Source: Komagataeibacter xylinus NBRC 15237 (GTDB taxonomy: Bacteria; Pseudomonadota; Alphaproteobacteria; Acetobacterales; Acetobacteraceae). From it: a stretch of 64,000 bases of DNA. The stretch is from assembly GCF_001571345.1 (NCBI RefSeq), contig NZ_BCTP01000005.1:82746-146745 (forward strand), given 5' to 3'. Below are positions 46,198 through 54,976 of this stretch, piece by piece (within the stretch, counting starts at the first letter, position 1; each line of letters opens with the position of its first letter). Under the pieces are notes generated by a model, which was given only the letters and a program-made list of their open reading frames with translations, did no database searches and was not told the origin of the DNA. The position numbers and the translations under genes are program-made.

Positions 46198-46221
46198 GCC
46201 CCCGGCCCGCGTGCCGGGGGC
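46198..46221 (+). terminator. Hairpin between fabD and fabG
   Basis: A nine-base stem GCCCCCGGC/GCCGGGGGC (46198-46206 with 46213-46221) lies seven bases after the fabD stop. There is only a weak following ATTCTGATT, no T-run, so it may be an attenuator or mRNA-stabilising structure and not a complete terminator. Confidence 0.5.
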
Positions 46222-46258
46222 ATTCTGATTGATGGATACCGAAGGGAACGGACAGCTC

Positions 46259-47014
46259 ATGTTCAGGCTGGATGGAAAAGTAGCGCTGGTGACCGGCGCA
46301 TCGGGGGGAATCGGGCGCGAGATCGTGCGCGCGCTGCATGCGCAGGGCGCCACGGTCGTGCTGTCAGGCACGCGCCAGGCGGTGCTGGAGGAGGTTGCGG
46401 CCAGTATCGGGGCCGAGGGTGGTGCTGACCGCCTGCATGTCTGCCCCGCTGACCTGTCGGATGCCACGGCGGCCGACGCGCTGGTCGCCGCGGCCGAGGA
46501 AAAGGCAGGTGCGCCGCTGGCCATTCTGGTCAACAACGCGGGGCTGACGCGCGACACGCTTGCGATTCGGATGAAGGACGAGGACTGGAGCCGCGTGCTC
46601 GACGTGGACCTCGCCGCCCCCTTCCGCCTGTGCCGCGCGGCACTCAAGGGCATGCTGCGCCGCAGGGCGGGGCGCATCATCAACATCGCCTCGGTGGTGG
46701 GGGTGACGGGCAATGCAGGCCAGGCCAACTACGCCGCCGCCAAGGCGGGCATGATCGGCATGGGCAAGTCGCTGGCGCAGGAGGCAGGCAGCCGTGGCGT
46801 GACCGTGAACACGCTGGCGCCGGGCTTCATCCAGACCGCCATGACCGACGTGCTGCCTGAAGCGCAGAAGGAAAAGCTCGTCAGCGCCATTCCGCTTGGC
46901 CGCATGGGCCAGCCCGGTGACATTGCACCCGCGGTGGTCTATCTGGCATCGGACGAGGCCGGATGGGTCACGGGAGCGACGCTTCATGTCAATGGTGGCA
47001 TGGCGATGGTCTGA
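46259..47014 (+). CDS. fabG: 3-oxoacyl-ACP reductase FabG
   Basis: NADPH-dependent reduction of beta-ketoacyl-ACP. The start MFRLDGKVALVTGA gives 251 aa, the usual length; the ATG at 46229 would overlap the hairpin. GASGGIGREI is the cofactor loop, NNAG the SDR motif, and the catalytic Tyr/Lys are in YAAAKAGM; the C-terminal segment ends HVNGGMAMV. Confidence 0.95.
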   Translation: MFRLDGKVALVTGASGGIGREIVRALHAQGATVVLSGTRQAVLEEVAASIGAEGGADRLHVCPADLSDATAADALVAAAEEKAGAPLAILVNNAGLTRDTLAIRMKDEDWSRVLDVDLAAPFRLCRAALKGMLRRRAGRIINIASVVGVTGNAGQANYAAAKAGMIGMGKSLAQEAGSRGVTVNTLAPGFIQTAMTDVLPEAQKEKLVSAIPLGRMGQPGDIAPAVVYLASDEAGWVTGATLHVNGGMAMV

Positions 47015-47126
47015 GCAATGTGATATTTTGCTGGACAGCGGGCCTGAAGTGACAAAAAAGATAGTCCTGACAGCCCAGCTGTCCCCTTAATTGCGGGGCG
47101 TGCGGACAGGAAATGCAAACGCCGCC

Positions 47127-47155
47127 TTGGCTATTGCATCAAAACCGTGCTAATC
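47127..47155 (+). promoter_or_regulatory. Candidate promoter of acpP
   Basis: TTGGCT (47127-47132), a 17-base spacer and CTAATC (47150-47155) lie 115 bases upstream of acpP in the 256-base fabG-acpP gap. The leader after it holds a small hairpin GCTTC/GAAGC (47163-47167 with 47172-47176). Nothing else is seen in the gap. Confidence 0.45.
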
Positions 47156-47270
47156 GCCCGCAGCTTCGTCCGAAGCGGGCCGGTGTACGTCATCGGTTTG
47201 CAGGGACGTTACAGGACGAACACGTTTCGAACCGCCCGTTTCTTCAGGGGCAGACAGGAAGCAGAGACAG

Positions 47271-47510
47271 ATGAGCGAAATCGCCGATAAGGTTAAGAAG
47301 ATCGTAGTCGAGCACCTTGGTGTTGACGAAAGCAAGGTTACCCCGGATGCCTCCTTCATCGACGATCTGGGCGCCGACAGCCTCGACACGGTCGAGCTGG
47401 TCATGGCGTTCGAGGAAGCGTTCAGCGTCGAGATCCCCGAGGATGCAGCTGAAAAGATCACGACCGTGAAGGACGCGATCGACTACATCGAGAAGCAGAA
47501 AGCTGCCTGA
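47271..47510 (+). CDS. acpP: Acyl carrier protein (fatty-acid synthesis)
   Basis: 79 aa acidic carrier protein. The phosphopantetheine attachment site is Ser37 in [11 protein letters not shown]. The start [10 protein letters not shown] is the typical ACP N-terminus. It follows fabG and precedes fabF, as expected for the housekeeping ACP. It is distinct from the divergent ACP at 60430, which is next to an acyl-AMP ligase. Confidence 0.98.
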   Translation: MSEIADKVKKIVVEHLGVDESKVTPDASFIDDLGADSLDTVELVMAFEEAFSVEIPEDAAEKITTVKDAIDYIEKQKAA

Positions 47511-47584
47511 TCGACCCGTTTGTCGATCAATAGTTATTACGAATTCAGTCAGGTATCGTTACTTTCAGGAAGCAGGGCGGGTTG

Positions 47585-48868
47585 ATGCAGTCTACCGGAT
47601 CAATGTCTGGACAGCGGCGCGTTGTCGTAACCGGTATGGGTATGGTCAGCCCACTCGGACTGGGTGTTGAGCGCAACTGGTCGCGTATCGTGGCCGGAGA
47701 GAACGGCTTTGGCCGTATCTCATCGTTCGATGCCTCTGACCTGCCCGCGCAGGTTGCGGGCGAAGTGCCCGCAGGGCCTACGGAAAGTGGCGGCCTGACC
47801 CTTTCGGACTGGGTGCCCGTCAAGGACCAGAAGAAGATGGACCGATTCATCCATCTCGGTCTTGTCGCGGCCACCGAGGCGGTCGAGGATTCAGGCTGGA
47901 AGCCGGAATCGGAAGAGGATCGCTGCCGGACCGGTGTCATGATCGGCGCTGGCATCGGCGGTCTTCAGACCATTTACGAGGCATCCGTGACGGTAAAGGA
48001 AGGCCGGGCCCGCAGGCTTTCGCCGTTCTTCATTCCGTCCGCCCTGATCAACCTGGTCTCCGGGCATGTCTCGATCAAATACGGATTCAAGGGGCCGAAC
48101 CATTCGGTCGTCACCGCCTGCGCCACCGGCGTGCACGCCATTGGCGATGCCGCGCGCATGATCATGCTCGGCGATGCCGACGTGATGGTGGCTGGCGGTG
48201 CCGAGGCCGCCGTGTGCCCGCTGGGCATTGCGGGGTTCTGCTCCGCCAAGGCGCTGTCCACCCACTTCAACGACGCACCGGAAAAGGCTTCCCGCCCGTG
48301 GGACCGTGACCGCGATGGTTTCGTGATGGGTGAGGGTGCCGGTATCGTGGTGCTCGAAGAATACGAGCACGCGAAAGCGCGCGGTGCGAAAATCTATGCC
48401 GAGGTGATTGGCTATGGCATGTCGGGCGATGCGCACCACATCACGGCTCCGGCCGCAGGCCATGAAGGCGCGTTCCGCGCCATGCAGAACGCCGTGCGCA
48501 GCGCGGGCCTGACCACGGCCGACATTCAGTATGTCAACGCCCATGGCACCTCCACCATGGCCGATGACCTTGAGCTTGATGCCGTCGAGCGCCTGTTTGG
48601 CGATGATGCGCGCAAGCTGGCCATGTCATCCACCAAATCGGCCACGGGTCACCTGCTGGGTGCCGCAGGCGCGGTCGAGGCGATCTATTCCATCCTCGCC
48701 ATTCGTGACAATGTGGCCCCGCCCACGCTCAACCTCGACAATCCCTCACGCGAGAGCGTGATCGACCGGGTTGCGCACACGGCGCAGGAGCGCAAGATCG
48801 ACACCATCCTGTCCAACAGCTTCGGCTTTGGCGGCACCAACGCCAGCATCATCCTGCGCGGCGTGTAG
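47585..48868 (+). CDS. fabF: 3-oxoacyl-ACP synthase II FabF
   Basis: Condensing enzyme that elongates acyl-ACP with malonyl-ACP. The ATG at 47585 (MQSTGSMSGQRR) gives about 427 aa; a later ATG at 47603 is possible. The catalytic Cys is in TACATGVHAIG, and the two His in NAHGTST and KSATGHLLGAAG complete the triad. It ends FGFGGTNASIIL as usual. A hairpin (ATCGAC/GTCGAT, 47510-47527) sits at the end of acpP. A strong terminator follows the stop. Confidence 0.95.
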   Translation: MQSTGSMSGQRRVVVTGMGMVSPLGLGVERNWSRIVAGENGFGRISSFDASDLPAQVAGEVPAGPTESGGLTLSDWVPVKDQKKMDRFIHLGLVAATEAVEDSGWKPESEEDRCRTGVMIGAGIGGLQTIYEASVTVKEGRARRLSPFFIPSALINLVSGHVSIKYGFKGPNHSVVTACATGVHAIGDAARMIMLGDADVMVAGGAEAAVCPLGIAGFCSAKALSTHFNDAPEKASRPWDRDRDGFVMGEGAGIVVLEEYEHAKARGAKIYAEVIGYGMSGDAHHITAPAAGHEGAFRAMQNAVRSAGLTTADIQYVNAHGTSTMADDLELDAVERLFGDDARKLAMSSTKSATGHLLGAAGAVEAIYSILAIRDNVAPPTLNLDNPSRESVIDRVAHTAQERKIDTILSNSFGFGGTNASIILRGV

Positions 48869-48872
48869 GACC

Positions 48873-48897
48873 GGGGCGCCTGAGGGCGCCCCTTTTT
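48873..48897 (+). terminator. Rho-independent terminator of fabF
   Basis: Perfect eight-base stem GGGGCGCC/GGCGCCCC (48873-48880 with 48885-48892) with loop TGAG and a run of five T (48893-48897), four bases after the fabF stop. Confidence 0.85.
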
Positions 48898-48925
48898 ATT
48901 TCAGGCATAGGGCGAAGGAGCGGGC

Positions 48926-49930
48926 GTGCGCAGGGTTCTGGCGGTATGTGGGCTGGCATTTCTCGTGCTGGTGCTGTCAGGTCTTGGCACCCTGTTCATG
49001 GGGGTGCGGCAGTACAATGCCCCCGGCCCGCTGGCACAGCAGCGCACGCAGCTCGTGCCCCATGGCGGAACCGGGCTGGTCCTGACCAGCCTGCAGGCCG
49101 CAGGTATCATCGAGCAGGGCTGGCTTGCGCAGAAAGTGTTCGAGGCCGCTACCGTGCTGACGCGGGTAGACGGCGCGTTTCATGCCGCCGAACTGGTCTT
49201 TCCCGCCCATGCCTCCATCCATCAGGTGCTGCTGGTGTTGCGACATGGCAAACCGGTCGTGCACAGGCTGACCGTGCCGGAGGGACTCTCCGCCATTCAG
49301 ATCGCCAACCTGCTGGAACACGCGCCCTTTATGGATGGTAGCTTTCCCTTCCCAGATGAGGGGTCGGTCATGCCGCTGACCTATGATTACGAATGGGGCA
49401 TGCCGCGCGCGCTGATGCTGGCGCGCATGCAGCACGCCATGGATCGCGCCATTGATCAGGCATGGGAAGGCCGCGTGGTGGATCCGGCCATCGTCAACCG
49501 CCACGACCTGCTGGTGCTGGCCTCCATGATCGAGCGTGAAACGGCCATCGCCTCCGAACGCCCCGTAGTGGCGCGCGTGTTCCTCAACCGCCTGCACCAG
49601 GGCATGCGGCTTCAGTCCGACCCGACCGTGGTTTATGGGCTGAACAAGGGGGCAGGGCCATTGGGGCATGCGCTCTCGCATGCCGACCTGCAGCAGCCTA
49701 CGGCTTACAATACCTACGTGATTGCTGGCCTGCCGCCGGGGCCTATCTGCTCGCCTGGCATGGCAGCCCTTTATGCCGCCGCCCATCCGGCTCAGGGCGA
49801 CCAGCTTTATTTCGTGGCCAATGGTCTGGGCGGACATGATTTTACCAGCACGCTCGATGACCATAATCGCCACGTCGCGGCCTTCCGGGCCAGCAGGCGT
49901 GCAGCCGGGGGCCAGCCCGCGCAGCAGTGA
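48926..49930 (+). CDS. mltG: Endolytic peptidoglycan transglycosylase MltG
   Basis: Membrane-anchored lytic transglycosylase that sets glycan strand length. It is 334 aa from a GTG start (MRRVLAVCGLAF) with GAAGGAG upstream. There is one N-terminal TM helix (about 4-26), then LysM-like and YceG domains. The catalytic-site motif IERET is at 202-206, followed by VFLNRLHQGMRLQSDPTVVYG (first half of the segment), and GLPPGPICSPG. It follows the fabF terminator; fabF-mltG adjacency is common. A repeat element lies directly after its stop. Confidence 0.95.
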   Translation: MRRVLAVCGLAFLVLVLSGLGTLFMGVRQYNAPGPLAQQRTQLVPHGGTGLVLTSLQAAGIIEQGWLAQKVFEAATVLTRVDGAFHAAELVFPAHASIHQVLLVLRHGKPVVHRLTVPEGLSAIQIANLLEHAPFMDGSFPFPDEGSVMPLTYDYEWGMPRALMLARMQHAMDRAIDQAWEGRVVDPAIVNRHDLLVLASMIERETAIASERPVVARVFLNRLHQGMRLQSDPTVVYGLNKGAGPLGHALSHADLQQPTAYNTYVIAGLPPGPICSPGMAALYAAAHPAQGDQLYFVANGLGGHDFTSTLDDHNRHVAAFRASRRAAGGQPAQQ

Positions 49931-49932
49931 CT

Positions 49933-50012
49933 GAAAGTGTCTGATGAAGCTTTTTTCAACAGGCTTCAAAAGAAATGCCGCCTTTTAAAAAAGGCGGCAC
50001 CCGAACACTCTC
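49933..50012. repeat. Three-helix dispersed repeat, copy 3
   Basis: 80 bp. The outer stem is AGTGT/ACACT (49936-49940 with 50005-50009), with flanking GA/TC. The first hairpin is TGAAGC/GCTTCA (49945-49950 with 49963-49968). The second is a perfect ten-base GCCGCCTTTT/AAAAGGCGGC (49977-49986 with 49989-49998). It lies between convergent mltG and the SYLF gene. The outer stem differs in sequence from copy 1 yet stays complementary. Confidence 0.75.
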
Positions 50013-50031
50013 CTGATTTGCAGGCAATTTC

Positions 50032-50847
50032 TTACTGAGCAGGCAGGCTCTGGCTGCTCACCGAGCCAGACGGCGCGGTTGCAATCGGCTGCTGGACCTG
50101 CGTCGTCGTATTACTGGTCTGGCCATTCTTGTCCGGGCGGTTTTGCGCGGTGGCCAGCACTTCGGTCAGGGCGGAGCGCAGCGGGTCAGCCCCCGAATTG
50201 TTCACCCGCATGGACACCACAATATCCTCGGGCCCTACAATCTGGTTGTAATAGGCGCGGTTGGCGGCACTGTTGACCCGCATCTTGGAGCCACCAAGGG
50301 CGGCTCCTGCAAACAGGCCCTTGGATTTCTGCACGCCCTTGATGGACGTGTTGTGCTCGCCCGCCGTGCCCGCTTCAAGCCCCGAGCCTGATGAGGCGAA
50401 GGACGTGCCGACATCCGCGCTCAGCTTCATCTGGCTATCGAGCAGCGACTGTACGCCCTGATCCGTCATAACGAACAGCATGACCTGCACATCCTGCATG
50501 CCGAGCTGCAGGCCAAAATTGGCCGATGACATGCGGTAGAAGGCGGGGTCGGACCAGGAGCCATGGGCATCACGCGTCAGGAACACGCAGCCGCCGCCGC
50601 CGCCACCAAAGGCGATCGACATGCGGAACACCGAGGGGCAGACCATCACGCCACGCGATTCGGCCAGGTAACGGGTAACCTTGCTGCCCGCCGTGGCGCC
50701 TGAGAACATGTCGCGCACGGTCAGCGTGGCGCGGTCCACCAGGCTCTGTTCTTCTTCCATGCTGGCGGCCATCGCGGCGTGCAGCGGCATCATCAGGGCC
50801 AGCGTGGCGAGTGACGTCCTGATGAGATGAAATTTGTGCAAACCCAT
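50032..50847 (-). CDS. Lipid-binding SYLF (Ysc84) domain exported protein
   Basis: 271 aa, chosen start MGLHKFHLIRTS after GGGAG. A cleavable signal peptide ends near AMA-AS (residue about 27). The SYLF/Ysc84 domain covers about residues 30-215: TRYLAESRGVMVCPSVFRMSIAFGG (first part), then the Gly-rich GGGGGGCVF and FGLQLGMQDVQVMLFVMT. The Ser/Gln/Thr-rich tail is disordered-looking. Family proteins bind phosphoinositide-type lipids in yeast; the bacterial function is unknown. An imperfect 14-base inverted repeat is in its leader (50916-50962). Confidence 0.8.
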   Translation of the reverse strand: MGLHKFHLIRTSLATLALMMPLHAAMAASMEEEQSLVDRATLTVRDMFSGATAGSKVTRYLAESRGVMVCPSVFRMSIAFGGGGGGCVFLTRDAHGSWSDPAFYRMSSANFGLQLGMQDVQVMLFVMTDQGVQSLLDSQMKLSADVGTSFASSGSGLEAGTAGEHNTSIKGVQKSKGLFAGAALGGSKMRVNSAANRAYYNQIVGPEDIVVSMRVNNSGADPLRSALTEVLATAQNRPDKNGQTSNTTTQVQQPIATAPSGSVSSQSLPAQ

Positions 50848-50915
50848 GCTCCCTTTCCGATTCGTCACGGCTGATCCAACAAAACGGTCCGTGCACTGGA
50901 GTGGTCTGTGTTCAT

Positions 50916-50962
50916 GGCTGAATCATGGCTCTCAAGGCAAGCCTGCGTGGCATGATCCAGCC
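50916..50962. repeat. Imperfect inverted repeat between inositol monophosphatase and SYLF genes
   Basis: Arms 50916-50929 and 50949-50962 are complementary at 12 of 14 positions, separated by 19 bases. It lies 12 bases after the monophosphatase stop and about 70 bases upstream of the SYLF start, with no T-run. It could be a processing hairpin or operator. Confidence 0.45.
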
Positions 50963-50973
50963 CTATATTGCCG

Positions 50974-51762
50974 TTATTTAAGGGAGACCCCCACCGCCTG
51001 CGACAGGGCATCGGCAATGCCGGGGGCCGCGGCTAGGATATGGATGCCATCCTCCAGCCCGCCATCGCGCAGGAAGGGTGAAACCTTAGCACCTGCTTCT
51101 TCCAGCAGCACGAGGGCGGCTGCCACATCCCACAGGTTGATGCGAATTTCCAGATAGCCGTCCTGCCGCCCGCAGGCGACCTCAGCCAGGGCAATGGCGC
51201 CTGAGCCCCCCGAGCGCGGCATGGCGCCAAGGTTCAGGATGGCGTCGATCTTTTCCTGAAACACGCCCGGCGGCACCCGGTTGCTCCAGCCCATCTCGAT
51301 CAGGGAGGTGGCGGGGTCGGTCACGGGGGAGGCCTGGATGCGCGCGCCGTTAAGGAATGCGCCATGCCCCTTTACCGCCGTATAGGTCTCGCCCAGCATC
51401 GGGGCCTCGATGATGCCGGCCACGGGGGTGTCGCCATCCATCAGGCCGAGCGAGATGCACCAGCGATTGCGGCCGCGCGCGTAGTTTGAGGTGCCATCGA
51501 TCGGGTCCACCACCCAGCGCAGGCTGCCGGTGCGGGTGCGGCCTTCCTCCTCGCCCTGAAAGCCATCCTCGGGGAACAGCGTGCCGATTCGCCCGGAGAT
51601 GAAGGCCTCTACCGCGCCATCGGTTTCGGTCAGCCAGTCCTGCGCGCTTTTCTGGGTGCCCTTGGGGCCACCAGGGGCGGGGCGCATTTTCATGGCGAGG
51701 GCTGCGGCATCGCGCACGACGGAGCGGGCGGCTTCAAAACGGGTCAGGATGGCCTGTGACAT
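50974..51762 (-). CDS. Inositol monophosphatase family protein
   Basis: 262 aa magnesium-dependent phosphatase of the IMPase/SuhB/CysQ superfamily. The metal motif DPIDGTSNY is clear, the second metal motif is in INLWDVAAALVLLEEAG, and EEEGR precedes the first. Substrate could be inositol phosphate, histidinol phosphate or PAP; it cannot be fixed from sequence. It starts 27 bases after mmcB on the same strand. Confidence 0.88.
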   Translation of the reverse strand: MSQAILTRFEAARSVVRDAAALAMKMRPAPGGPKGTQKSAQDWLTETDGAVEAFISGRIGTLFPEDGFQGEEEGRTRTGSLRWVVDPIDGTSNYARGRNRWCISLGLMDGDTPVAGIIEAPMLGETYTAVKGHGAFLNGARIQASPVTDPATSLIEMGWSNRVPPGVFQEKIDAILNLGAMPRSGGSGAIALAEVACGRQDGYLEIRINLWDVAAALVLLEEAGAKVSPFLRDGGLEDGIHILAAAPGIADALSQAVGVSLK

Positions 51763-51789
51763 GGGTAACCTTTCTTGTGGAACACTCTA

Positions 51790-52290
51790 CTATTCTACAC
51801 GTAACGCCGTTTTCACCGCATGTTCCACCTGCGGCATGTCCACCCGGCCCAGCCGTTCGGCGGCCTGTATGGCAAATTGCAGCGTGAGCTTGCGCCTGCG
51901 CGCGGCGGCAAGCGGGCTGCGCGGCGGGTGGCGCAGGATGGCGCAGTCGATGCAGGTGGCCGCCTGCGTGGCGAAAGGGCGGGTGGCAGCGATCACGAGC
52001 CCGGCGGTCTGCGGCAGGATGTGCTGGGGGAAGTCCTGGTTGACCGCGAAATAGAGTTGGTCGCACCATTGCAGGTAATCGGGCCATTTATGGTCGGCAC
52101 GAAAATCCGGCAGGCCGGACTTGATCTCGATGCACAGAATGTCGCCCTGCGGTGTCAGGGCCATGATATCGGCCCGCCTGCGATCAGGCAGGACGAATTC
52201 ATGCAGGACCGCCCACCCATGCATCCGGCACATCTGGCTGACGCCCGTGCGAATGGCGGACTGAAGCTGTGGCGCGGATGGACGGTGCAT
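51790..52290 (-). CDS. mmcB: MmcB family DNA repair-associated protein
   Basis: 166 aa. Resembles the alphaproteobacterial MmcB/PF06319 family, a nuclease-fold protein associated with the mutagenic translesion pathway in Caulobacter. A PD-(D/E)XK-like core is visible: RRADIMAL, then CIEIKSGLPDFRADHKWPDY (acidic residue and EIK Lys). It lies 18 bases after the nucleotidyltransferase gene and so could be transcribed with the lptFG operon. Assignment is from remembered family features. Confidence 0.8.
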   Translation of the reverse strand: MHRPSAPQLQSAIRTGVSQMCRMHGWAVLHEFVLPDRRRADIMALTPQGDILCIEIKSGLPDFRADHKWPDYLQWCDQLYFAVNQDFPQHILPQTAGLVIAATRPFATQAATCIDCAILRHPPRSPLAAARRRKLTLQFAIQAAERLGRVDMPQVEHAVKTALRVE

Positions 52291-52308
52291 GGCGTCAGGG
52301 CGTGGGCA

Positions 52309-53094
52309 TCAGGCCGCGGGCAGGGGGTGGGATGCGAGCAGGTGCGTGACCAGTTCAAGGTCGGCTGGCTTGTCCACATCCACGGCGGCGCGCCCGTTGG
52401 GCAGCTCGATCATGGCCACCCGCGCGTGTGAAAGCTGGCCGATGCGGCGGCACACATCCGCGCGGGTCAGGCGGCGCAGCACAAAGCGCAGCAGGATGCC
52501 CAGGCCAAGCGTGCGCGCCATTTTAAGCGGGTTCTTGCGGTCGGCCTCGAGCTTCTGCCACAGCCGGATCACGCCGGCCGCGGCAGGCGTGCGGAACAGG
52601 AACATGTTGCAGCCCGAGAAAGCGCCGTCAGCTAGGCGGATCATGGTGCGCTTGGTGCCGGGCACATCGCGCAGGATATCGCGTTCCATCGCAATGCCTG
52701 CGGCCACGTCGGCCCCGCTCTCCTGCGCCTTTTGCACAAAGCTGCGCACCCAGGCGGGCTCGAGCAGGGCATGGTCAGCGGTGGTGACCAGCAGCGGCGT
52801 GCCCAGCGTGTCCAGCGCCTTCATCACGCTGGAACTCGGCCCGGAGGCGGGGGGGATGAAGGTCACGTTGTCGGGCACGATGCCCGCGAGCACCTCGGGG
52901 CGCTCGATGCAGATGGCGATTTTGCCAATGGCCTCGACCGACTGGAGGGCCGTTATGACCCGGCTGATCATGGGGCTGCCGCCAACCGGCAGCAGGGCCT
53001 TGTGCGAAATACCTGCCGCCTGCGCCATGGGGTCGGGCCGTCCCGGCCTGCTGCCCGCCAGGATGAGAACATTCAACGCCATGCCCGTGCTCAC
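52309..53094 (-). CDS. MobA-like nucleotidyltransferase family protein
   Basis: 261 aa with the nucleotidyltransferase fold: LILAGSRPGRPD at the N-terminus is the signature loop (GxG replaced by a longer loop), followed by KALLPVGGSPMI and LLVTTADHALL, where the TADH Asp would bind metal. The C-terminal ELPNGRAAVDVDKPADL is typical. It starts with GTG at 53094, overlapping the hydroxylase stop by four bases, so it belongs to the lptF-lptG-hydroxylase operon. Its nucleotide and acceptor are unknown; a head-group activating enzyme for a lipid is an inference. Confidence 0.75.
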   Translation of the reverse strand: MSTGMALNVLILAGSRPGRPDPMAQAAGISHKALLPVGGSPMISRVITALQSVEAIGKIAICIERPEVLAGIVPDNVTFIPPASGPSSSVMKALDTLGTPLLVTTADHALLEPAWVRSFVQKAQESGADVAAGIAMERDILRDVPGTKRTMIRLADGAFSGCNMFLFRTPAAAGVIRLWQKLEADRKNPLKMARTLGLGILLRFVLRRLTRADVCRRIGQLSHARVAMIELPNGRAAVDVDKPADLELVTHLLASHPLPAA

Positions 53095-53873
53095 GCCGCG
53101 TTCCGGGTGGTGTTGGCGCCATCGGGGCGGTCACGCGGGGGGGAGCCGGTCTCTTCCATCACCCAGGGGTAGCGATGGGCTTCCTCGATGTCATAGCCAA
53201 GGTTGAACACGGTGGGGCTGCGCGGGCAGCCACGTGCATCGGGGTAATAGCTGTGGAAGATGCGGTCGGCCACGAAGCTGGTGATGCCGTAATTGCCGTT
53301 CTCATTATGGAAGTGATGCAGCACGTGGCGCTGCTTCATCAACTGGATCCAGCGCATGCGCGGCTTGTAGTTCAGGTGCTGGATGCAGTGGAAGAATTCA
53401 TAGATGCACGTAATGGTCAGCCCCGCGCCAAAGGCGGCACCCGAACCCGCCAGCCCGCCAATGGCGTAGCCGATGGGAATGGTGACGATGGCGATGGTGG
53501 GAACGGTGTTGAGCGGCGAGCCGAACAGCACGTCAAGCAGGTGGGGATCCTGATGGTGATCGAAGTGGATGCGCTTCCACAGGGTGGCGCTCCATTTCAT
53601 GCGGTAAAGGAACCGCCCGTGGAGGATGAAGCGATGGATGCCATACCAGACCAGCGGGTAGACCAGCACCACCGCCGCGATGCTGATGGCGACCGGCACG
53701 AACGACGTGTAGGCGTAAACCATGACCGCGTAGCTGGCGATGGCCAGCACGAAATACAGGATGATGGTGGGGTAGGTGAGGTAGGCAATCCAGAGCTGGG
53801 ACAGGTTCATCTTGCCCAGGTCGAAGCTACGGCCTGTGCGGATGGAACTGTTCTTCAGGGTATTTGTAATCAT
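53091..53873 (-). CDS. Membrane fatty-acid hydroxylase / sterol-desaturase superfamily protein
   Basis: Diiron membrane hydroxylase, 260 aa from MITNTLKNSSIRTG. Its start overlaps the lptG stop by four bases (ATGA). Histidine boxes are visible: His80 and His85 (HRFILH), His103 with His106-107 (HFDHH), His162 and His166 (HCIQH), His183 with His186-187 and His189 (HVLHHFH). Three to four hydrophobic segments flank them. Family enzymes hydroxylate fatty acids or sphingoid bases; 2-hydroxy fatty acids are known in acetic acid bacterial ceramides. The coupling to lptFG and nearness to serine palmitoyltransferase favour a lipid-modifying role. Confidence 0.82.
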   Translation of the reverse strand: MITNTLKNSSIRTGRSFDLGKMNLSQLWIAYLTYPTIILYFVLAIASYAVMVYAYTSFVPVAISIAAVVLVYPLVWYGIHRFILHGRFLYRMKWSATLWKRIHFDHHQDPHLLDVLFGSPLNTVPTIAIVTIPIGYAIGGLAGSGAAFGAGLTITCIYEFFHCIQHLNYKPRMRWIQLMKQRHVLHHFHNENGNYGITSFVADRIFHSYYPDARGCPRSPTVFNLGYDIEEAHRYPWVMEETGSPPRDRPDGANTTRNAA

Positions 53874-54976
53874 CGCTCTTCGATCCTCAGTAGCACGGTG
53901 ATGACGCCAAGGATGAAAATCAGGATCCCGACGAATATCGCCATAAGCGAGGGCAATGTTCCCGCATTGCCAAGCGCGCGGAGTAGCCCCTGGAACACGA
54001 CAAACAGCAGGCCCGCGCCAAGGCACCATATGGGTAACCAACTGCGCGTGCCAGCCCGGGGGGGGATATAGACCACCGGCACGGCGAGTAACAGCATTAC
54101 CGCGAACGTGACCGGTAACATGATGCGTCCCAGTATTTCGGTTATGAAAAACGAGGGCGACTGGCTGGAGGGCATGGTATCGTTCTGCTCGGCCAGCATG
54201 GTGCCGATGGACTGGGTTAAACTGACGGTAATCTGCATCACGTAGCCCGGCGTGAGCGTATCGGGCCAGTCAAGGCGCACGGACTGCTCGGGTGTGTCGA
54301 GCAGTTCGACGTGGGTCGGGCTGATCACGCTCACCACCCGCGTGGGCGTGCCATACCAGTGGCCATGCACGTAATGCACGTCGCTCAGGGTGGTGACCTT
54401 CTGCAGCAGGCTCTGGTGGTCGCGGTGATAGACCGAGACCCCGCCAAGCACCTGCCCGCCATGGGAAAGGTAGTTGAAGCGGATCAGGTCATCGTGGGTG
54501 CGCAGCCAGTAGTTGTGCCATGTCGTCGCGGCGTCGGGTGTCGAGGCGTTCCACCACTCGGCGAGGTGCTGCTCCGAGCGTGGCGTGATCTGGTCATTGA
54601 CCACCCCGCACAGCACGCCGAGGCCGATGATGGTGGGCAGGCACAGCTTGATCAGCCCCGGGGTGGACAGGCCAGCCGCCCGCATGATCGAGATTTCGTT
54701 CGATGTCGTCAGTTGCAGCAGGGTGAGCAGCGCACCAATCAGCACGGCGATGGGCATGGCATTGCCGAACAGGAGCGGCAGGTGCATGACCGCGTAGTAC
54801 AACACCCCGGACAGGCCAAGGTGGCGGTGCATGATTTCGGTCACCTGTTCCAGCAGGGCCAGGATTTCCATCAGCGCCACGACGATGATGGCCGTGGTGA
54901 ACACCTTGGCCAGCAACTCACGCGAGAGATACCCGAGCAGGACCGTGCCGCTGGCCAGGCGCAGGCGGCGCTTCAT
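53870..54976 (-). CDS. lptG: LPS export ABC transporter permease LptG
   Basis: Inner-membrane permease of the Lpt-type exporter, 368 aa from MKRRLRLASGTVL. Six hydrophobic helices lie in two clusters around a large periplasmic beta-jellyroll. Conserved elements are YLSRELLAKV, NEISIMRAAGLS and the C-terminal LPSLMAIFVGILIFI (part). It overlaps lptF by four bases upstream and the hydroxylase by four bases downstream. In many alphaproteobacteria lptF-lptG are followed by lptD/surA; here they are followed by a hydroxylase, so this may be a paralogous pair. Confidence 0.88.
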   Translation of the reverse strand: MKRRLRLASGTVLLGYLSRELLAKVFTTAIIVVALMEILALLEQVTEIMHRHLGLSGVLYYAVMHLPLLFGNAMPIAVLIGALLTLLQLTTSNEISIMRAAGLSTPGLIKLCLPTIIGLGVLCGVVNDQITPRSEQHLAEWWNASTPDAATTWHNYWLRTHDDLIRFNYLSHGGQVLGGVSVYHRDHQSLLQKVTTLSDVHYVHGHWYGTPTRVVSVISPTHVELLDTPEQSVRLDWPDTLTPGYVMQITVSLTQSIGTMLAEQNDTMPSSQSPSFFITEILGRIMLPVTFAVMLLLAVPVVYIPPRAGTRSWLPIWCLGAGLLFVVFQGLLRALGNAGTLPSLMAIFVGILIFILGVITVLLRIEER

